From: JAEUOS01 sp965279115
Lineage (GTDB): Bacteria > Pseudomonadota > Gammaproteobacteria > Burkholderiales > JAEUOS01
NCBI GenBank assembly: GCA_965279115.1
Contig: OZ257137.1
Span: 5,022,001 to 5,086,000 of the forward strand
Direction: 5' to 3'
Length of the DNA stretch: 64,000 nucleotides
A model generated the notes under the pieces. It was not told where the DNA came from and ran no database searches. It saw only the letters and a list, made by a program, of their open reading frames with translations. Both the position numbers and the translations under genes were made by a program. Of this stretch, positions 1 to 8,238 are shown piece after piece (position 1 is the first letter of the stretch; every line of letters begins with the position of its first letter).

Positions 1-1221
1 TTCAGCAACGACACTTCTATCCGGAACGTGACGCGCCGCGCCAATTACACCCGCGACATGCGTGGCGTGGCGCCGCGCCTGGTCGGCAACCCGGCAAGCA
101 TCACCGCCGCCACTGGGATGAACCGGCAACTGCAGGCACGCGGTGGCGACGAGCAAACATGGACCAACCAGACCGACTTCAACACCAAGTTCAGCACCGG
201 TGGCGTCAAGCACCAGTTCCTCGCCGGGATGGAGATGATGTACGAGCGGGCGGAACGCTGGAACTACACGCAAGCCCCGGGCAATCCCGCGACCACCGTC
301 GGCAACCCGAACCCGTTCGTGGCCTTCACGCCCAACATGACGCGCAACGGCCAAGCGAGCTACAAGGGCAATTCCCTCGCCCTCTACGCCCAGGACGTGA
401 TGGAGATCGCGCAGGGCTGGAAGGTACTGGTCGGCGCGCGCTGGGACAGTTTCGGTGCCGACTACGACCGCCCGGCGCCGCTGGGCGACCTGTCGCAACG
501 CCAGCGCACCTGGAGCTATCGCACCGGCCTGATCTACCAGCCCTCCACCACCAGTTCCTATTACGCGTCCTACGGCACCTCGTTCAATCCGTCGGCCGAG
601 CTTTACCAGCTTGACGACCGTACCGCCAATACCGATCCCGAGAGCAGCCGCAATATCGAGTTTGGCGCCAAGTACGAACTCTTCGACGGTGGCCTGTCGC
701 TGCGCGGCGCCTTGTTCCGCACCGAAAAGCTCAACGAGCGCAACACCGATCTGGCCAACCAGACGGTCGCGCTGCTATCCGGGCGGCGCCATACCGACGG
801 GGTCGAGTTCGAATGGGCCGGCCGCATCAATCCGCAATGGGACGTGTTCGGCGCCGTCGCCTTCATGCGCGCCAGCATCGACGTCGCCTCCGGCCAGCAA
901 TTGGGCACGCTCGGCAAGCGCCCGATCAACACCCCCAGCCAGACCTGGAGTTTCTGGTCCACCTACAAGCTGGGCGATGGCTGGCGCGCCGGCGGCGGCG
1001 TCGAGGGTGTCGGCGACCGCTTCGGGGACCAGAACAACGCCAACATGGTACCGGGCTACTCGCGGGTCGACGGCCTGATCGAATATTCACAGCAGCGCTA
1101 CACCGTCAAGCTCAACGTGCTGAACCTGCTGAACAAGAGCTACTACGAAGGCGTCTACCAGGGACACGTGGTGCCCGGCAACAAGCGCGCGGTGCAGCTG
1201 ATGGTCGAACTCAAGTATTGA
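1..1221 (+). CDS. TonB-dependent siderophore receptor, C-terminal part (5' end outside window)
   Basis: The open frame runs in from base 1 without a start codon, so only the last ~406 residues are present. They consist of alternating amphipathic beta-strand segments typical of the 22-strand outer-membrane barrel, including the tract SSYYASYGTSFNPSAEL and the closing strand region LNVLNLLNKSYYEG, and the protein ends in an aromatic residue (VELKY). These are hallmarks of TonB-dependent ferric-siderophore receptors of the Fiu/FhuE type, which import iron chelates using TonB energy. The next gene, 16 bp downstream, is a PiuC-type hydroxylase, the usual partner of Fiu/PiuA receptors. The plug and TonB box lie upstream of the window, so substrate class is inferred from the neighbour. 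Confidence 0.88.
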   Translation, partial: FSNDTSIRNVTRRANYTRDMRGVAPRLVGNPASITAATGMNRQLQARGGDEQTWTNQTDFNTKFSTGGVKHQFLAGMEMMYERAERWNYTQAPGNPATTVGNPNPFVAFTPNMTRNGQASYKGNSLALYAQDVMEIAQGWKVLVGARWDSFGADYDRPAPLGDLSQRQRTWSYRTGLIYQPSTTSSYYASYGTSFNPSAELYQLDDRTANTDPESSRNIEFGAKYELFDGGLSLRGALFRTEKLNERNTDLANQTVALLSGRRHTDGVEFEWAGRINPQWDVFGAVAFMRASIDVASGQQLGTLGKRPINTPSQTWSFWSTYKLGDGWRAGGGVEGVGDRFGDQNNANMVPGYSRVDGLIEYSQQRYTVKLNVLNLLNKSYYEGVYQGHVVPGNKRAVQLMVELKY

Positions 1222-1237
1222 GAAAGGAAACCTCCCG

Positions 1238-1918
1238 ATGCTCCTCACCATTCCACAGGTGCTCGCCAAGGACGAGGTGCGCCGGTTGCGGCAGCTGATC
1301 GACGCCGCCTCATGGGCCGACGGCAAGATCACCGCCGGCGCCCAATCGGCGCAGGAGAAGCGCAATCGCCAGTTGCCGGAGGAAGCTCCGGTGGCCGCCG
1401 AGGCGCGTGCGCTGGTGCTGGCGGGGCTGGCCAGGAGCGGGCTCTTCTTCACCGCAGCGCTGCCGCAGAAGGTCTATCCGCCGCTCTTCAACCGCTACGA
1501 GCCAGGCATGGATTTCGGGTCGCACATCGACAACTCGGTGCGCACCTTTGCGGCGACCGGCCAGCACGTGCGCACCGACATCTCGGCCACCCTGTTCCTG
1601 TCAGAGCCGCAGGACTACGAGGGCGGTGAACTGGTGGTCGAGGACACCTATGGAGCGCATAGCGTCAAGCTGCCTGCCGGAGACATGGTGCTCTACCCGG
1701 GCACCAGCGTGCACCATGTGCGGCCGGTGAGCCGGGGCGCGCGGGTGGGCTCATTCTTCTGGGTGCAAAGCATGATTCGCGACGACGCGAAACGCGCCCT
1801 GCTGTTCGACATGGATGGGGCCATCAGCAGCATGCGCCAGGCGCATGGCGACACCGCGCCGGTGATCGCGCTGACGGGGACTTATCACAACCTTGTCCGC
1901 ATGTGGGCCGACGTGTGA
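1238..1918 (+). CDS. piuC: PKHD-type Fe(II)/2-oxoglutarate dioxygenase, PiuC/YbiX family
   Basis: The 226-residue protein has the double-stranded beta-helix dioxygenase signature: HID at residues 96-98 for the first two iron ligands, a distal His at about 159 in SVHHVRPV, and Arg169 two residues after RG for 2-oxoglutarate binding. Length matches the YbiX/PiuC family (about 225). Members are iron-regulated and sit beside outer-membrane siderophore receptors, as here, 16 bp after the receptor stop. The ATG is preceded by a GAAAGGAAA stretch that can serve as a ribosome site. The exact substrate of the family is not established; a role in processing imported siderophore is inference. Confidence 0.9.
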   Translation: MLLTIPQVLAKDEVRRLRQLIDAASWADGKITAGAQSAQEKRNRQLPEEAPVAAEARALVLAGLARSGLFFTAALPQKVYPPLFNRYEPGMDFGSHIDNSVRTFAATGQHVRTDISATLFLSEPQDYEGGELVVEDTYGAHSVKLPAGDMVLYPGTSVHHVRPVSRGARVGSFFWVQSMIRDDAKRALLFDMDGAISSMRQAHGDTAPVIALTGTYHNLVRMWADV

Positions 1919-1963
1919 ATTTGCAGAATGGCGACGCCCTGGGTGGCCGCCGCGCCACTTCGC

Positions 1964-2953
1964 TCACGCATTCGGCTTGATATTGGCCACCTTCACAATC
2001 TGTGTCCACTTGGCGATTTCCGCCTCGATCCGCGCCCTGAATTCCGCCGGGTTGCTCCCGACCGGTGTGAAGCCCATCTCGATGAGCCGCGCGTGCAGCG
2101 GCCCGCCGCGTACCGCGCCCGAGGCGATGAAGCCCAACTTGTCCAGCAGGGCCTGCGGCACGCGCGCGGGTGCGATCAGCCCGAATAGCGGCGTCGCATC
2201 GACGGCCGGCAGTCCCGCCTCCGTCATGGTCGGCACGTTCGGCAACTGCGCCGCGCGGGTACTGCTGGTGACGGCGAAGCCGCGCACGGTGCCGGCGCGG
2301 ATGTGCTCCACCATGGTTGGCACGGTCGTGAACGCGAAAGGAACATGGCCGGCGAGCAAATCATTGAGCACGGTCGCGCCACCCTTGTAAGGCACGTGGT
2401 TGATGTCGATGCCGGCGGCGACGCGAAACTGTTCGCCCGCCAGGTGCGGTGCGCTGCCGACACCGGCCGAGCCGAAGCTCAGCTTGCCGGGCTGCGCCTT
2501 GGCCAGCGCGATCAGCTCGCCGACTGTCGTGGCAGGCACCGACTTGTGCACGTTGAGTACCAGCGGCGCGGTGGCCATCAACGACAGCGGCGCGAAATCC
2601 TTCAGGGTGTCGTAAGGCAGCGCGCTTCCGAGCAGGGCGGGGTTGATCACGAAGGCGGTGTCGATGAAGCCGAGCGTCAAGCCGTCGGGCGCGGCGTCGG
2701 CGATCAGCTTGGTGCCGATCTGCGTGCCTGCGCCACCCTTGTTCTCGACGATGTGGTTTGCGCCGAGAGTGGTCTGCAAATGCTGCGCCATCATTCGGCC
2801 CAGCGCGTCGGTGGCGGCGCCGGGCGCATACGGCACGATGATGCGCACCGTGCCGGCCGCTTGCGCAAGTGCGCGGGCAGGAAGGCCCTGGCATGCGGCA
2901 AACGAGCAGGTTATGGCGCCGGCCAGGAATTCACGTCGGTCGAATGGTTGCAT
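1964..2953 (-). CDS. Bug/TctC-family tripartite tricarboxylate transporter substrate-binding protein
   Basis: The 329-residue protein begins with a Tat-like leader (DRREFLAGA), then the Bug-family opening RIIVPYAPGAATDALGRMM, followed by the characteristic GGAGTQIGTK, VPYKGG and LPNVPTMTEAGLP stretches. Bug proteins bind carboxylates in the periplasm and normally feed TctAB permeases, but most are orphans, as this one is. The open frame extends upstream of residue 1; I chose the ATG at 2953 because AGGAGA lies just before it and the leader begins there. The enolase-superfamily gene upstream ends 29 bp before it on the same strand, so the two probably form an operon for one carboxylate. Confidence 0.93.
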   Translation of the reverse strand: MQPFDRREFLAGAITCSFAACQGLPARALAQAAGTVRIIVPYAPGAATDALGRMMAQHLQTTLGANHIVENKGGAGTQIGTKLIADAAPDGLTLGFIDTAFVINPALLGSALPYDTLKDFAPLSLMATAPLVLNVHKSVPATTVGELIALAKAQPGKLSFGSAGVGSAPHLAGEQFRVAAGIDINHVPYKGGATVLNDLLAGHVPFAFTTVPTMVEHIRAGTVRGFAVTSSTRAAQLPNVPTMTEAGLPAVDATPLFGLIAPARVPQALLDKLGFIASGAVRGGPLHARLIEMGFTPVGSNPAEFRARIEAEIAKWTQIVKVANIKPNA

Positions 2954-2982
2954 GATGCTCTCCTGTTTCGTGAGGGGGAAGG

Positions 2983-4086
2983 TCACTGGACCACACACGC
3001 GCTTGCAAGCAATCCGGGCTCCGGGTCGGCGCCCAAACCCGGCCGGTCGGGCAGGTCGAACGCGCCATCGCGCAACGGCACCGAATCGCGATACGGGACA
3101 TGGCCCAGATCGCAGAAAATCCGCTCGACCACGACCTCGTCTGCGTGCGCTGCCAGCACATGCAGGGTTGCCAGATAGCCCGGCCCGAAGTAGGCCGCGT
3201 GCGGTGCGAGCTTCACGGTTGAACCCGCGCATTGCCGGGCGACCTGCCACAGCGCCGTCACGCCGCCACACTTGATGGCGCTCGGCTGCACATAGTTGGC
3301 CGATTGGGAGGACACCATACCGGAAAGCTCCTGCACGCTGCTGGCATTCTCGCCCGCGGCGGTTGGCACACCGGTTTGTTGCCCAAGCACCTCCAGGGCG
3401 CGGATGTCTTCCGGTGGCCAGAGCGGCTCCTCGATCCAGTGCAGATCGAGCGGGGCCATCCGGCGCACGGCTTGCGTCCCTTGTTCCAGATCCCAGGCGC
3501 AATTGACGTCCACCATCAAGGGCACGCCGGCGCCCATCACGCCACGCGCCGCCGCGACGGCGTCGAAGTCCTTCTCGTGCAGCTTCACCGCGCCATAGCC
3601 GGCGTCGAGCGATCGCGCGACGTTGCGCCGCACCGCTTCGGTGTCACCGTAGTACTGCAGCAGCGAAGAATAGGCGCGCAGGCGTGTGCGCTTCGCGCCG
3701 CCCAGCAACTGGTAGAGCGGCACGCCGGCCAGCTTGCCGCGGATATCCCATAGGGCGATATCCAGTCCGCTCAGCGCATGCACTACCGGGCCGGACCGGC
3801 CCATCAGGTGCAGCGCGCGTTGCAGCGACAGCATCAGCATGTCGTCGAGGGCGTCGCGCCCGATCGCCAGGGGCGCGACACGATGGCGGAAGATCGACGA
3901 CAGGGCGTCGAGGTCGGCACCGTAAGACTCGCCCCAACCCACAATGCCGTTGTTCAGCTCAACCCGGATCCATCCGCTGTCAAGGGTGGTGCGAGGCTTG
4001 CCCGCAAATAGCGGGGCGGGGGCGCCGTGATTGAACGGCAGGCGCACCTGCAGGCAGGAGACGGATTTGATCTGGGTCGATGACAT
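2983..4086 (-). CDS. Enolase superfamily (mandelate racemase/muconate lactonizing) enzyme
   Basis: The 367-residue protein has the N-terminal capping domain and the modified TIM barrel of the mandelate racemase subgroup. Metal ligands are visible at Asp193 (MVDVN), Glu219 (WIEEP) and Glu246 (AAGEN). The acid/base pair appears to be Lys168-X-His170 (VKLHEK) on one face and His296 (LAPHAAYFGPG) on the other. The K-X-H form is seen in some acid-sugar dehydratases, so a sugar-acid or hydroxyacid dehydratase/racemase is more likely than a lactonizing enzyme. It precedes a Bug gene on the same strand. The substrate cannot be read from the sequence. Confidence 0.88.
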   Translation of the reverse strand: MSSTQIKSVSCLQVRLPFNHGAPAPLFAGKPRTTLDSGWIRVELNNGIVGWGESYGADLDALSSIFRHRVAPLAIGRDALDDMLMLSLQRALHLMGRSGPVVHALSGLDIALWDIRGKLAGVPLYQLLGGAKRTRLRAYSSLLQYYGDTEAVRRNVARSLDAGYGAVKLHEKDFDAVAAARGVMGAGVPLMVDVNCAWDLEQGTQAVRRMAPLDLHWIEEPLWPPEDIRALEVLGQQTGVPTAAGENASSVQELSGMVSSQSANYVQPSAIKCGGVTALWQVARQCAGSTVKLAPHAAYFGPGYLATLHVLAAHADEVVVERIFCDLGHVPYRDSVPLRDGAFDLPDRPGLGADPEPGLLASACVVQ

Positions 4087-4194
4087 GGAGGAATGTGGCG
4101 GGTAGGGCGCGGGAACCTCGCGCGGTGTCTAGAGACGCCCGGTGGGCAGCCGCCGATGCCATACAGCAACTCGGCCGGTGTGACGCTGGACAGA

Positions 4195-4560
4195 TTAGAG
4201 GGTTTCCGCGGCTTGCGCGCCCTGTAGGACCTGCTGCTGGAAGGCCAAATGGTAGCCATTGCAATCCTTGATACCGAACTCTCTGGAACCATAGTGCATG
4301 TCCTGAATTGGCCAAGCCACCGTCACCGTGTCCTTGACTAGAGCAAAGAAACCGTCTGCATCTGGAACCGTCAAGTAGATCGTGCCAGAGAACGCCGGCT
4401 GGCTTTGCCAGAGGTCCTGCACGGTGAAGATGAGTTTGCCGCCGTGCTTCTCTGCCGTGATTGTGCCGGCTGTGTCAGTCACATTGAAGCCGAGTACCGA
4501 CCGATAGAAGGCGCGGGTCTCCTCCAAGCTGCTGCAACGCAAAAGAAGCGTGAGCGACAT
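4195..4560 (-). CDS. VOC-superfamily (glyoxalase/bleomycin-resistance-like) protein
   Basis: The 121-residue protein has one pair of beta-alpha-beta-beta-beta modules: an opening strand LTLLLRCSSLEETRAFYRSVLGF, a central IYLTVPDAD and a terminal strand pattern SREFGIKDCNGYHLAF. This is the standard single-chain VOC layout. The last module resembles the D-P-x-G-x-x-x-x-F motif, with CNGYH in place of PDGH. Base composition looks less GC-rich than its neighbours, and it is flanked downstream by a poorly organised region, so it may be a later arrival. Function (isomerase, dioxygenase or binding protein) cannot be decided. Confidence 0.8.
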   Translation of the reverse strand: MSLTLLLRCSSLEETRAFYRSVLGFNVTDTAGTITAEKHGGKLIFTVQDLWQSQPAFSGTIYLTVPDADGFFALVKDTVTVAWPIQDMHYGSREFGIKDCNGYHLAFQQQVLQGAQAAETL

Positions 4561-4942
4561 AAATGACTCTCCGTAGGTCCAACAAAAAATGTGTATCGAG
4601 CAGGCGCTTCATCCATGCTAACGCATCGACTTCGCAAGATGGCCGTCGCGATCCACGTCGGCTGTGGTTGCCGGTATTGGGTAGGGCGGCCGGCACGCCT
4701 ACTCGTGACTGGGTCCGACTTGTCTGAATGCGAGGCGAGTCCAAGTCACACCGGCCGCACGATTGGAGGTCTGAATCGATCCGGTTTGCGCGTTCAGCAC
4801 GGTTCTCAGCCCGTGCCTTCTCGCCGGTTCAACGGTCTCCTCACCCGACACTTGAAACATGCGCCGGCCAGCGGGGACCGGTCCGTGCCGCTCAAGCTTT
4901 CGAATCGGGGTGCGTCGGTGGCACGCCGAGGTGTTTCCGACA
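4561..4942. other. Gene-free stretch, about 380 bp
   Basis: Open frames cross this stretch on both strands (for example plus 4591-5019 and minus 4699-5121), but their products are Arg/Pro/Ser-rich, lack any family motif I recognise and overlap chaN. I see no RNA gene, terminator or terminal inverted repeats. It may be decayed DNA beside the VOC gene. Confidence 0.5.
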
Positions 4943-5794
4943 TCACTGTCCCCCTTGCGCCCGCGGGCGCGATCGCAGAAAGGCCGCGCACGGGTCGGGG
5001 CGTTCGGCCGGCGCGGTGACGACCACGCGGGTATAGCGCGGATCCGCCGCATCCGCCGGTGCTTCGAGGTAGCCGACTGCCTGCACGCCGGTCGCCAAGG
5101 CCAGCCAGCGCGGTACGCCAATGTCGCGGCGCACGTGGCCGTTGCCGGCCAGCAGCACCGCGCCGCGCGTGCGATGCTCGTCGATTTTCAGGGCCATGTA
5201 GGCGTCGCGCGCGATCTGCGCGCGAGCCATCGCCGGCAGCAGCGCCGCCGGCAGCGCGCGGTCCAAACCCAGGCGGCGCATCTCGTCCATGCCGAACACG
5301 GCGGCGAAACCCTGTTGCGCCACCCGCATCAGGTCGGCCCGCGACAGGTTGGCGGCGACGATCGGCAGGTCGAAGCGCAGCGCGAGTTCGACAAACGGCT
5401 CGTAGAACGACCAGTTCCAGCCCTGTCCGCCGGGACGCGCCGGCGCTGGCGCGGCCAGTCCGATCAGGTGATCTGCGTCGCCGGGCTTCTCGCGTCGCGC
5501 GCGTTCGATCTGCGGTTGGCGTTCGCGGTCGAATTGTTCCATCAGCAGCGCCGGGCGATAGCGGCCGCTGCGGTCGCCTTCAAGTGCGGCGGTCAGCGCT
5601 TCAAGGCGCAAGCGGTGATGCAGCGGGTTGTCGTGGACTTCGCCCAGCAGCACAACTGGATGCGCACGCAATTCCGTCGCCGGATCGAGCGGCGTCGGGG
5701 CGGTCGCGCAGGCGGCGCAGAGCAGTGCCGCCGCCAGAGTGGCCGCGACCGATACGTGCAGACGGGTTGAGGGAGCGGGTTCGATCGTCCGCAT
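4943..5794 (-). CDS. chaN: ChaN-family heme-binding (putative lipo)protein
   Basis: The 283-residue protein starts with a hydrophobic leader ending in LLCAACA, a plausible lipoprotein site. It then has the ChaN signature VVLLGEVHDNPLHHRLRLEAL, a central LLMEQFDRE and a C-terminal VLLAGNGHVRRDIGVPRWL. ChaN proteins are outer-membrane-associated lipoproteins that bind heme and accompany heme or iron uptake receptors. The ATG at 5794 has an AAGG about 7 bases upstream. The gene begins 19 bases after the stop of a broken tonB/receptor relic and belongs to the hemP-led operon, so its normal receptor partner has apparently been lost at this locus. Confidence 0.88.
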   Translation of the reverse strand: MRTIEPAPSTRLHVSVAATLAAALLCAACATAPTPLDPATELRAHPVVLLGEVHDNPLHHRLRLEALTAALEGDRSGRYRPALLMEQFDRERQPQIERARREKPGDADHLIGLAAPAPARPGGQGWNWSFYEPFVELALRFDLPIVAANLSRADLMRVAQQGFAAVFGMDEMRRLGLDRALPAALLPAMARAQIARDAYMALKIDEHRTRGAVLLAGNGHVRRDIGVPRWLALATGVQAVGYLEAPADAADPRYTRVVVTAPAERPDPCAAFLRSRPRAQGGQ

Positions 5795-5813
5795 CCTACC
5801 TTGGTTGCGTCAT

Positions 5814-6060
5814 TCAGTTCGTCAGTTCGAACCGGACCGGAAACTCCACCCACGCCGCGACGGTCTGCGTGCCGTTCTTCGCCGGACGGTCACGGTGCCG
5901 GGCACGTCGGCCTGTTTGCGCTCGGTGCGCGTCGAACTGACGGTGACTTCCTTGAGTCGGTCGGCCGGTGCTGTTGCGCCGGAACAGCGGTCGCAAGGAC
6001 GGATGCGATCAATCTGCAGGCGGGGGAAACCTCGCTTGGGACCTGGCTGACTTGCTGGCT
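5814..6060 (-). pseudogene. Deletion relic: TonB-dependent receptor N-terminus joined out of frame to TonB C-terminus
   Basis: On the minus strand one frame from about 5962 down to about 5886 reads ADRLKEVTVSSTRTER followed by KQADVPGTVTV, the start of the plug of a heme-type TonB-dependent receptor. Just before it, in another frame, is a signal-peptide-like LIASVLATAVPAQQ. Immediately after TVTV a different frame takes over and reads AKNGTQTVAAWVEFPVRFEL then a stop at 5814, which is the typical end of a TonB-family energy transducer. Receptor barrel and most of tonB are missing. The order hemP, receptor, tonB, chaN fits a heme-uptake operon that suffered an internal deletion. An assembly join is the alternative. 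Confidence 0.75.
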
Positions 6061-6096
6061 TTGCGGTTAAGCGGTACTGCAGGTGTTTGCGGGGTG

Positions 6097-6288
6097 CTAC
6101 GCGGTCAGAATCAGTTTTCCCTGCGCTGTGACGCGCAGACGGTAATCACGTTCGTTGTGCCGGATCAACACTTCCTGCGCGCCGCCGAACAGCTCGTCGC
6201 TGCGGATATGCGGCGTGGAGGTGGCGGACTTGGTGCCGGCCGGGGCCTGAGCGTGCGTCACTTCAGGCTTGCGGTCGTCGGTGGCCAT
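6097..6288 (-). CDS. hemP: Hemin uptake protein HemP
   Basis: This small 63-residue protein ends in the HemP consensus: a Ser-Asp-Glu-Leu-Phe-Gly-Gly segment, EVLIRHNERDYRLRVTAQGK and LILTA. HemP/HmuP proteins are short basic proteins encoded at the head of heme-uptake loci; in some rhizobia and Burkholderia they act as activators of heme receptor expression. It starts 13 bp after the iron-binding protein stop on the same strand, so it is probably cotranscribed from the Fur-type promoter upstream. The receptor that should follow is reduced to a relic. Confidence 0.9.
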   Translation of the reverse strand: MATDDRKPEVTHAQAPAGTKSATSTPHIRSDELFGGAQEVLIRHNERDYRLRVTAQGKLILTA

Positions 6289-6301
6289 TTGCCTGGCCCG
6301 C

Positions 6302-7333
6302 CTAGCGCCAGCCGGCGCGGTCGACGATGCGCTGCGCCAGCGGGGTGTTCTTGCCGAACACTGCCGGGCCGATCGGGTCCATCTTGAACCTGCCCAGCGA
6401 ATCGAGTTCCGGATTCTTCAGTACCGCGGTCTTCACCACCGGCCATTCGTTGTTGCCGTTGGCGAAGTAGCCCTGCGCTTCGTCGCTTGCCAGGTATTCG
6501 AGGAACTTGACCGCCGCTTCCTTGTTGGGCGCGTTCTTCAGCATGGCGCCGCCGGCCACGTTGACGTGCGTGCCGTAGCTCGTCTGGTTGGGCCATATGA
6601 AGCCGACTTTCTTGACGATCTCCTGCTCGTCGGGCTTGGTGGATTTGAGCAGCCGCACCCAGTAGTAGGTGTTGGTCAATGCCACGCCGCACTCGCCGCT
6701 GGCGACAGCCTTGATCTGGTCGGTATCGCCGCCGGCGGGTTTGCGGGCGAAATTGGCCACCACGCCTTTCGCCCACGCCTCGGCCCTGGCTTCACCGTCG
6801 TGCTCGGTGACGGCCGCCACCAGGGACAACATGTAGGGATGCGAACCCGAGCGGGTGCATACCTTGCCCTTGAGCTTGGGGTCGGCAAGCGCCTCGTAGG
6901 AGGCGACGTCCTCGCGCTTGACCGTGACCTTGTTGTAGACGATCACCCGGGCGCGGGTGGAAAAGCCGAACCAGTTGCCATCGCGGTCGCGCAGTTCGGG
7001 AGGGATGCGGGCCTCCAGCAGCGCGGACTTCACCGGCGCGTACAAGCCCATCTGCTGGGCGTTCCAGAGGCGCGCCGCGTCCACCAGCAGCAATACATCC
7101 GCCGGGCTGTTGGCGCCTTCGGTTTTCAGACGCTCCAGCAATTGCTCGTCGCCGGCGTCGATGCGGTTGATGCGGATGCCGGTGGCCTTGGTGAAGTTGG
7201 CGTAGAGCGCCTCGTCAGTAGAGTAGTGGCGCGCCGAATAGAGGTTGAGAACCTTTTCCTGTGCGGCGGCTGGTAGCGCCGCGAGGGCGGACAGGGTGGC
7301 GGCGACGGCGAAGGCGAGACGGGCTGATTTCAT
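6302..7333 (-). CDS. fbpA: Periplasmic Fe(3+) ABC transporter binding protein (FbpA/FutA type)
   Basis: The 343-residue protein has a Sec signal peptide (about residues 1-24, ending AAAQ) and the class of ferric-binding proteins' opening VLNLYSARHYSTDEALYANF with His36-Tyr37. The iron-coordinating pair Tyr223-Tyr224 lies in LTNTYYWVRLL. Such proteins capture ferric iron in the periplasm for an FbpBC permease, which is not in this window. A strong promoter overlapped by a Fur-box-like sequence lies directly upstream. hemP follows after 13 bp. The RBS before the ATG at 7333 is weak. Confidence 0.93.
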   Translation of the reverse strand: MKSARLAFAVAATLSALAALPAAAQEKVLNLYSARHYSTDEALYANFTKATGIRINRIDAGDEQLLERLKTEGANSPADVLLLVDAARLWNAQQMGLYAPVKSALLEARIPPELRDRDGNWFGFSTRARVIVYNKVTVKREDVASYEALADPKLKGKVCTRSGSHPYMLSLVAAVTEHDGEARAEAWAKGVVANFARKPAGGDTDQIKAVASGECGVALTNTYYWVRLLKSTKPDEQEIVKKVGFIWPNQTSYGTHVNVAGGAMLKNAPNKEAAVKFLEYLASDEAQGYFANGNNEWPVVKTAVLKNPELDSLGRFKMDPIGPAVFGKNTPLAQRIVDRAGWR

Positions 7334-7361
7334 GGCAGAGGGGGAGGAATAGAAGCGATAT

Positions 7362-7394
7362 GCGAATTATTCTCATTACCATTGATCTTGTCAA
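7362..7394 (-). promoter_or_regulatory. Sigma70-type promoter with overlapping Fur box for the iron operon
   Basis: On the minus strand TTGACA (7394-7389) is followed after 17 bases by AATAAT (7371-7366). The sequence from 7380 to 7362 reads GGTAATGAGAATAATTCGC, close to the Fur consensus GATAATGATAATCATTATC and covering the -10 element. A second AATGAGAAAG-like element lies just upstream. This arrangement predicts iron-dependent repression of fbpA-hemP-chaN. Confidence 0.7.
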
Positions 7395-7423
7395 TGAGAA
7401 AGATTCCTATTTAATGCGCTGGA

Positions 7424-8104
7424 TCAAAATTCCACTGACACTGTGGCCCGTGTGAAGCGTTCGATCACGTCCAGCAGTTCGTCGCTCGCGCGGGCCGCCA
7501 TGGCTTCGTCGCCATCGGCGATCGCGCGCGCGACCGCGGCGTGCAGCCGCGCGGTCAGCGGCATGTCCGCCGCCTGGCGATAGTGCAGGAACCAGAAGCG
7601 CCGTGACAGCGAGCTCATCATGTCCATGGCACCGACGATGAACTCGTTGTGCGCGGCCGCCACGCAAAGGTCGTTGAACTCGCGGTCGGCGCGCATGAAT
7701 GCCACCTCGTCGCTGGCCGCCGCGCACTTCTCCATGCGTTCCGCGAGCGCGGCGAACTGGCGGCGCTGGGCGGCATCCGAGCGTCGGGCGGCGCTGCGTG
7801 CGATGAGCCGCTCGACTTCGCGGCGCAATTCGAGCAAGCGGAGTTGCGCCTTGATATCGATTTCCGAGACCATCACGCCGCGCCGGGGCAGGATGCGCAC
7901 CAGGCGTTCGCGTGCAAGCCGCTGCAGCGCCTCGCGGATCGGTGTGCGGCCGATGCCGAGCTGCTTGGAAAGCGTGGCCTCGGTCAGGACCGCACCCGGC
8001 GCCAGCTTGAGCGTGACGATCAGTTCCTCGATGTCGGTGTAGGCACGCTCTGCCAGGGACTGCATCGCGTCGCCTTCGAGGGACTCCTTGCGGGGGGCGG
8101 GCAT
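7424..8104 (-). CDS. GntR-family transcriptional regulator, FadR/FCD type
   Basis: The 226-residue protein carries an N-terminal winged helix (TLSKQLGIGRTPIREALQRLARERLVRILPRRGVMV, roughly residues 44-80) that matches the GntR family, and an all-helical C-terminal FCD domain with the acidic/His metal-binding pattern (FMRADREFND, then later His residues). FCD regulators sense small carboxylates. A second in-frame ATG (MQSLAERAY) at residue 14 may be the true start. It diverges from a membrane fatty-acid hydroxylase gene, and a perfect palindrome overlaps the promoter between them, so it probably represses that gene and itself. Confidence 0.9.
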   Translation of the reverse strand: MPAPRKESLEGDAMQSLAERAYTDIEELIVTLKLAPGAVLTEATLSKQLGIGRTPIREALQRLARERLVRILPRRGVMVSEIDIKAQLRLLELRREVERLIARSAARRSDAAQRRQFAALAERMEKCAAASDEVAFMRADREFNDLCVAAAHNEFIVGAMDMMSSLSRRFWFLHYRQAADMPLTARLHAAVARAIADGDEAMAARASDELLDVIERFTRATVSVEF

Positions 8105-8138
8105 CGTGACGGGTGTTCAGGTTCCGGGGCGGGCGGGG

Positions 8139-8176
8139 TTGACAAGCGGTGTGATTGATATTTTAATGATATATCA
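8139..8176 (+). promoter_or_regulatory. Promoter with GntR-type operator before the fatty-acid hydroxylase gene
   Basis: TTGACA at 8139-8144, a 17-base spacer and TTTAAT at 8162-8167 form a near-consensus sigma70 promoter reading right. The perfect palindrome TGATATATCA at 8167-8176 overlaps the last -10 base and the expected start point, a position where binding would block transcription. A related TGATAT half-site lies at 8156-8161. The adjacent FCD-type GntR gene is the obvious candidate ligand. Confidence 0.6.
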
Positions 8177-8238
8177 GGACCGTATCAACGGCCGGCGAGC
8201 AGTTGCCCGCACAGCAAGTCACCGAGGAGCGATCTCAA

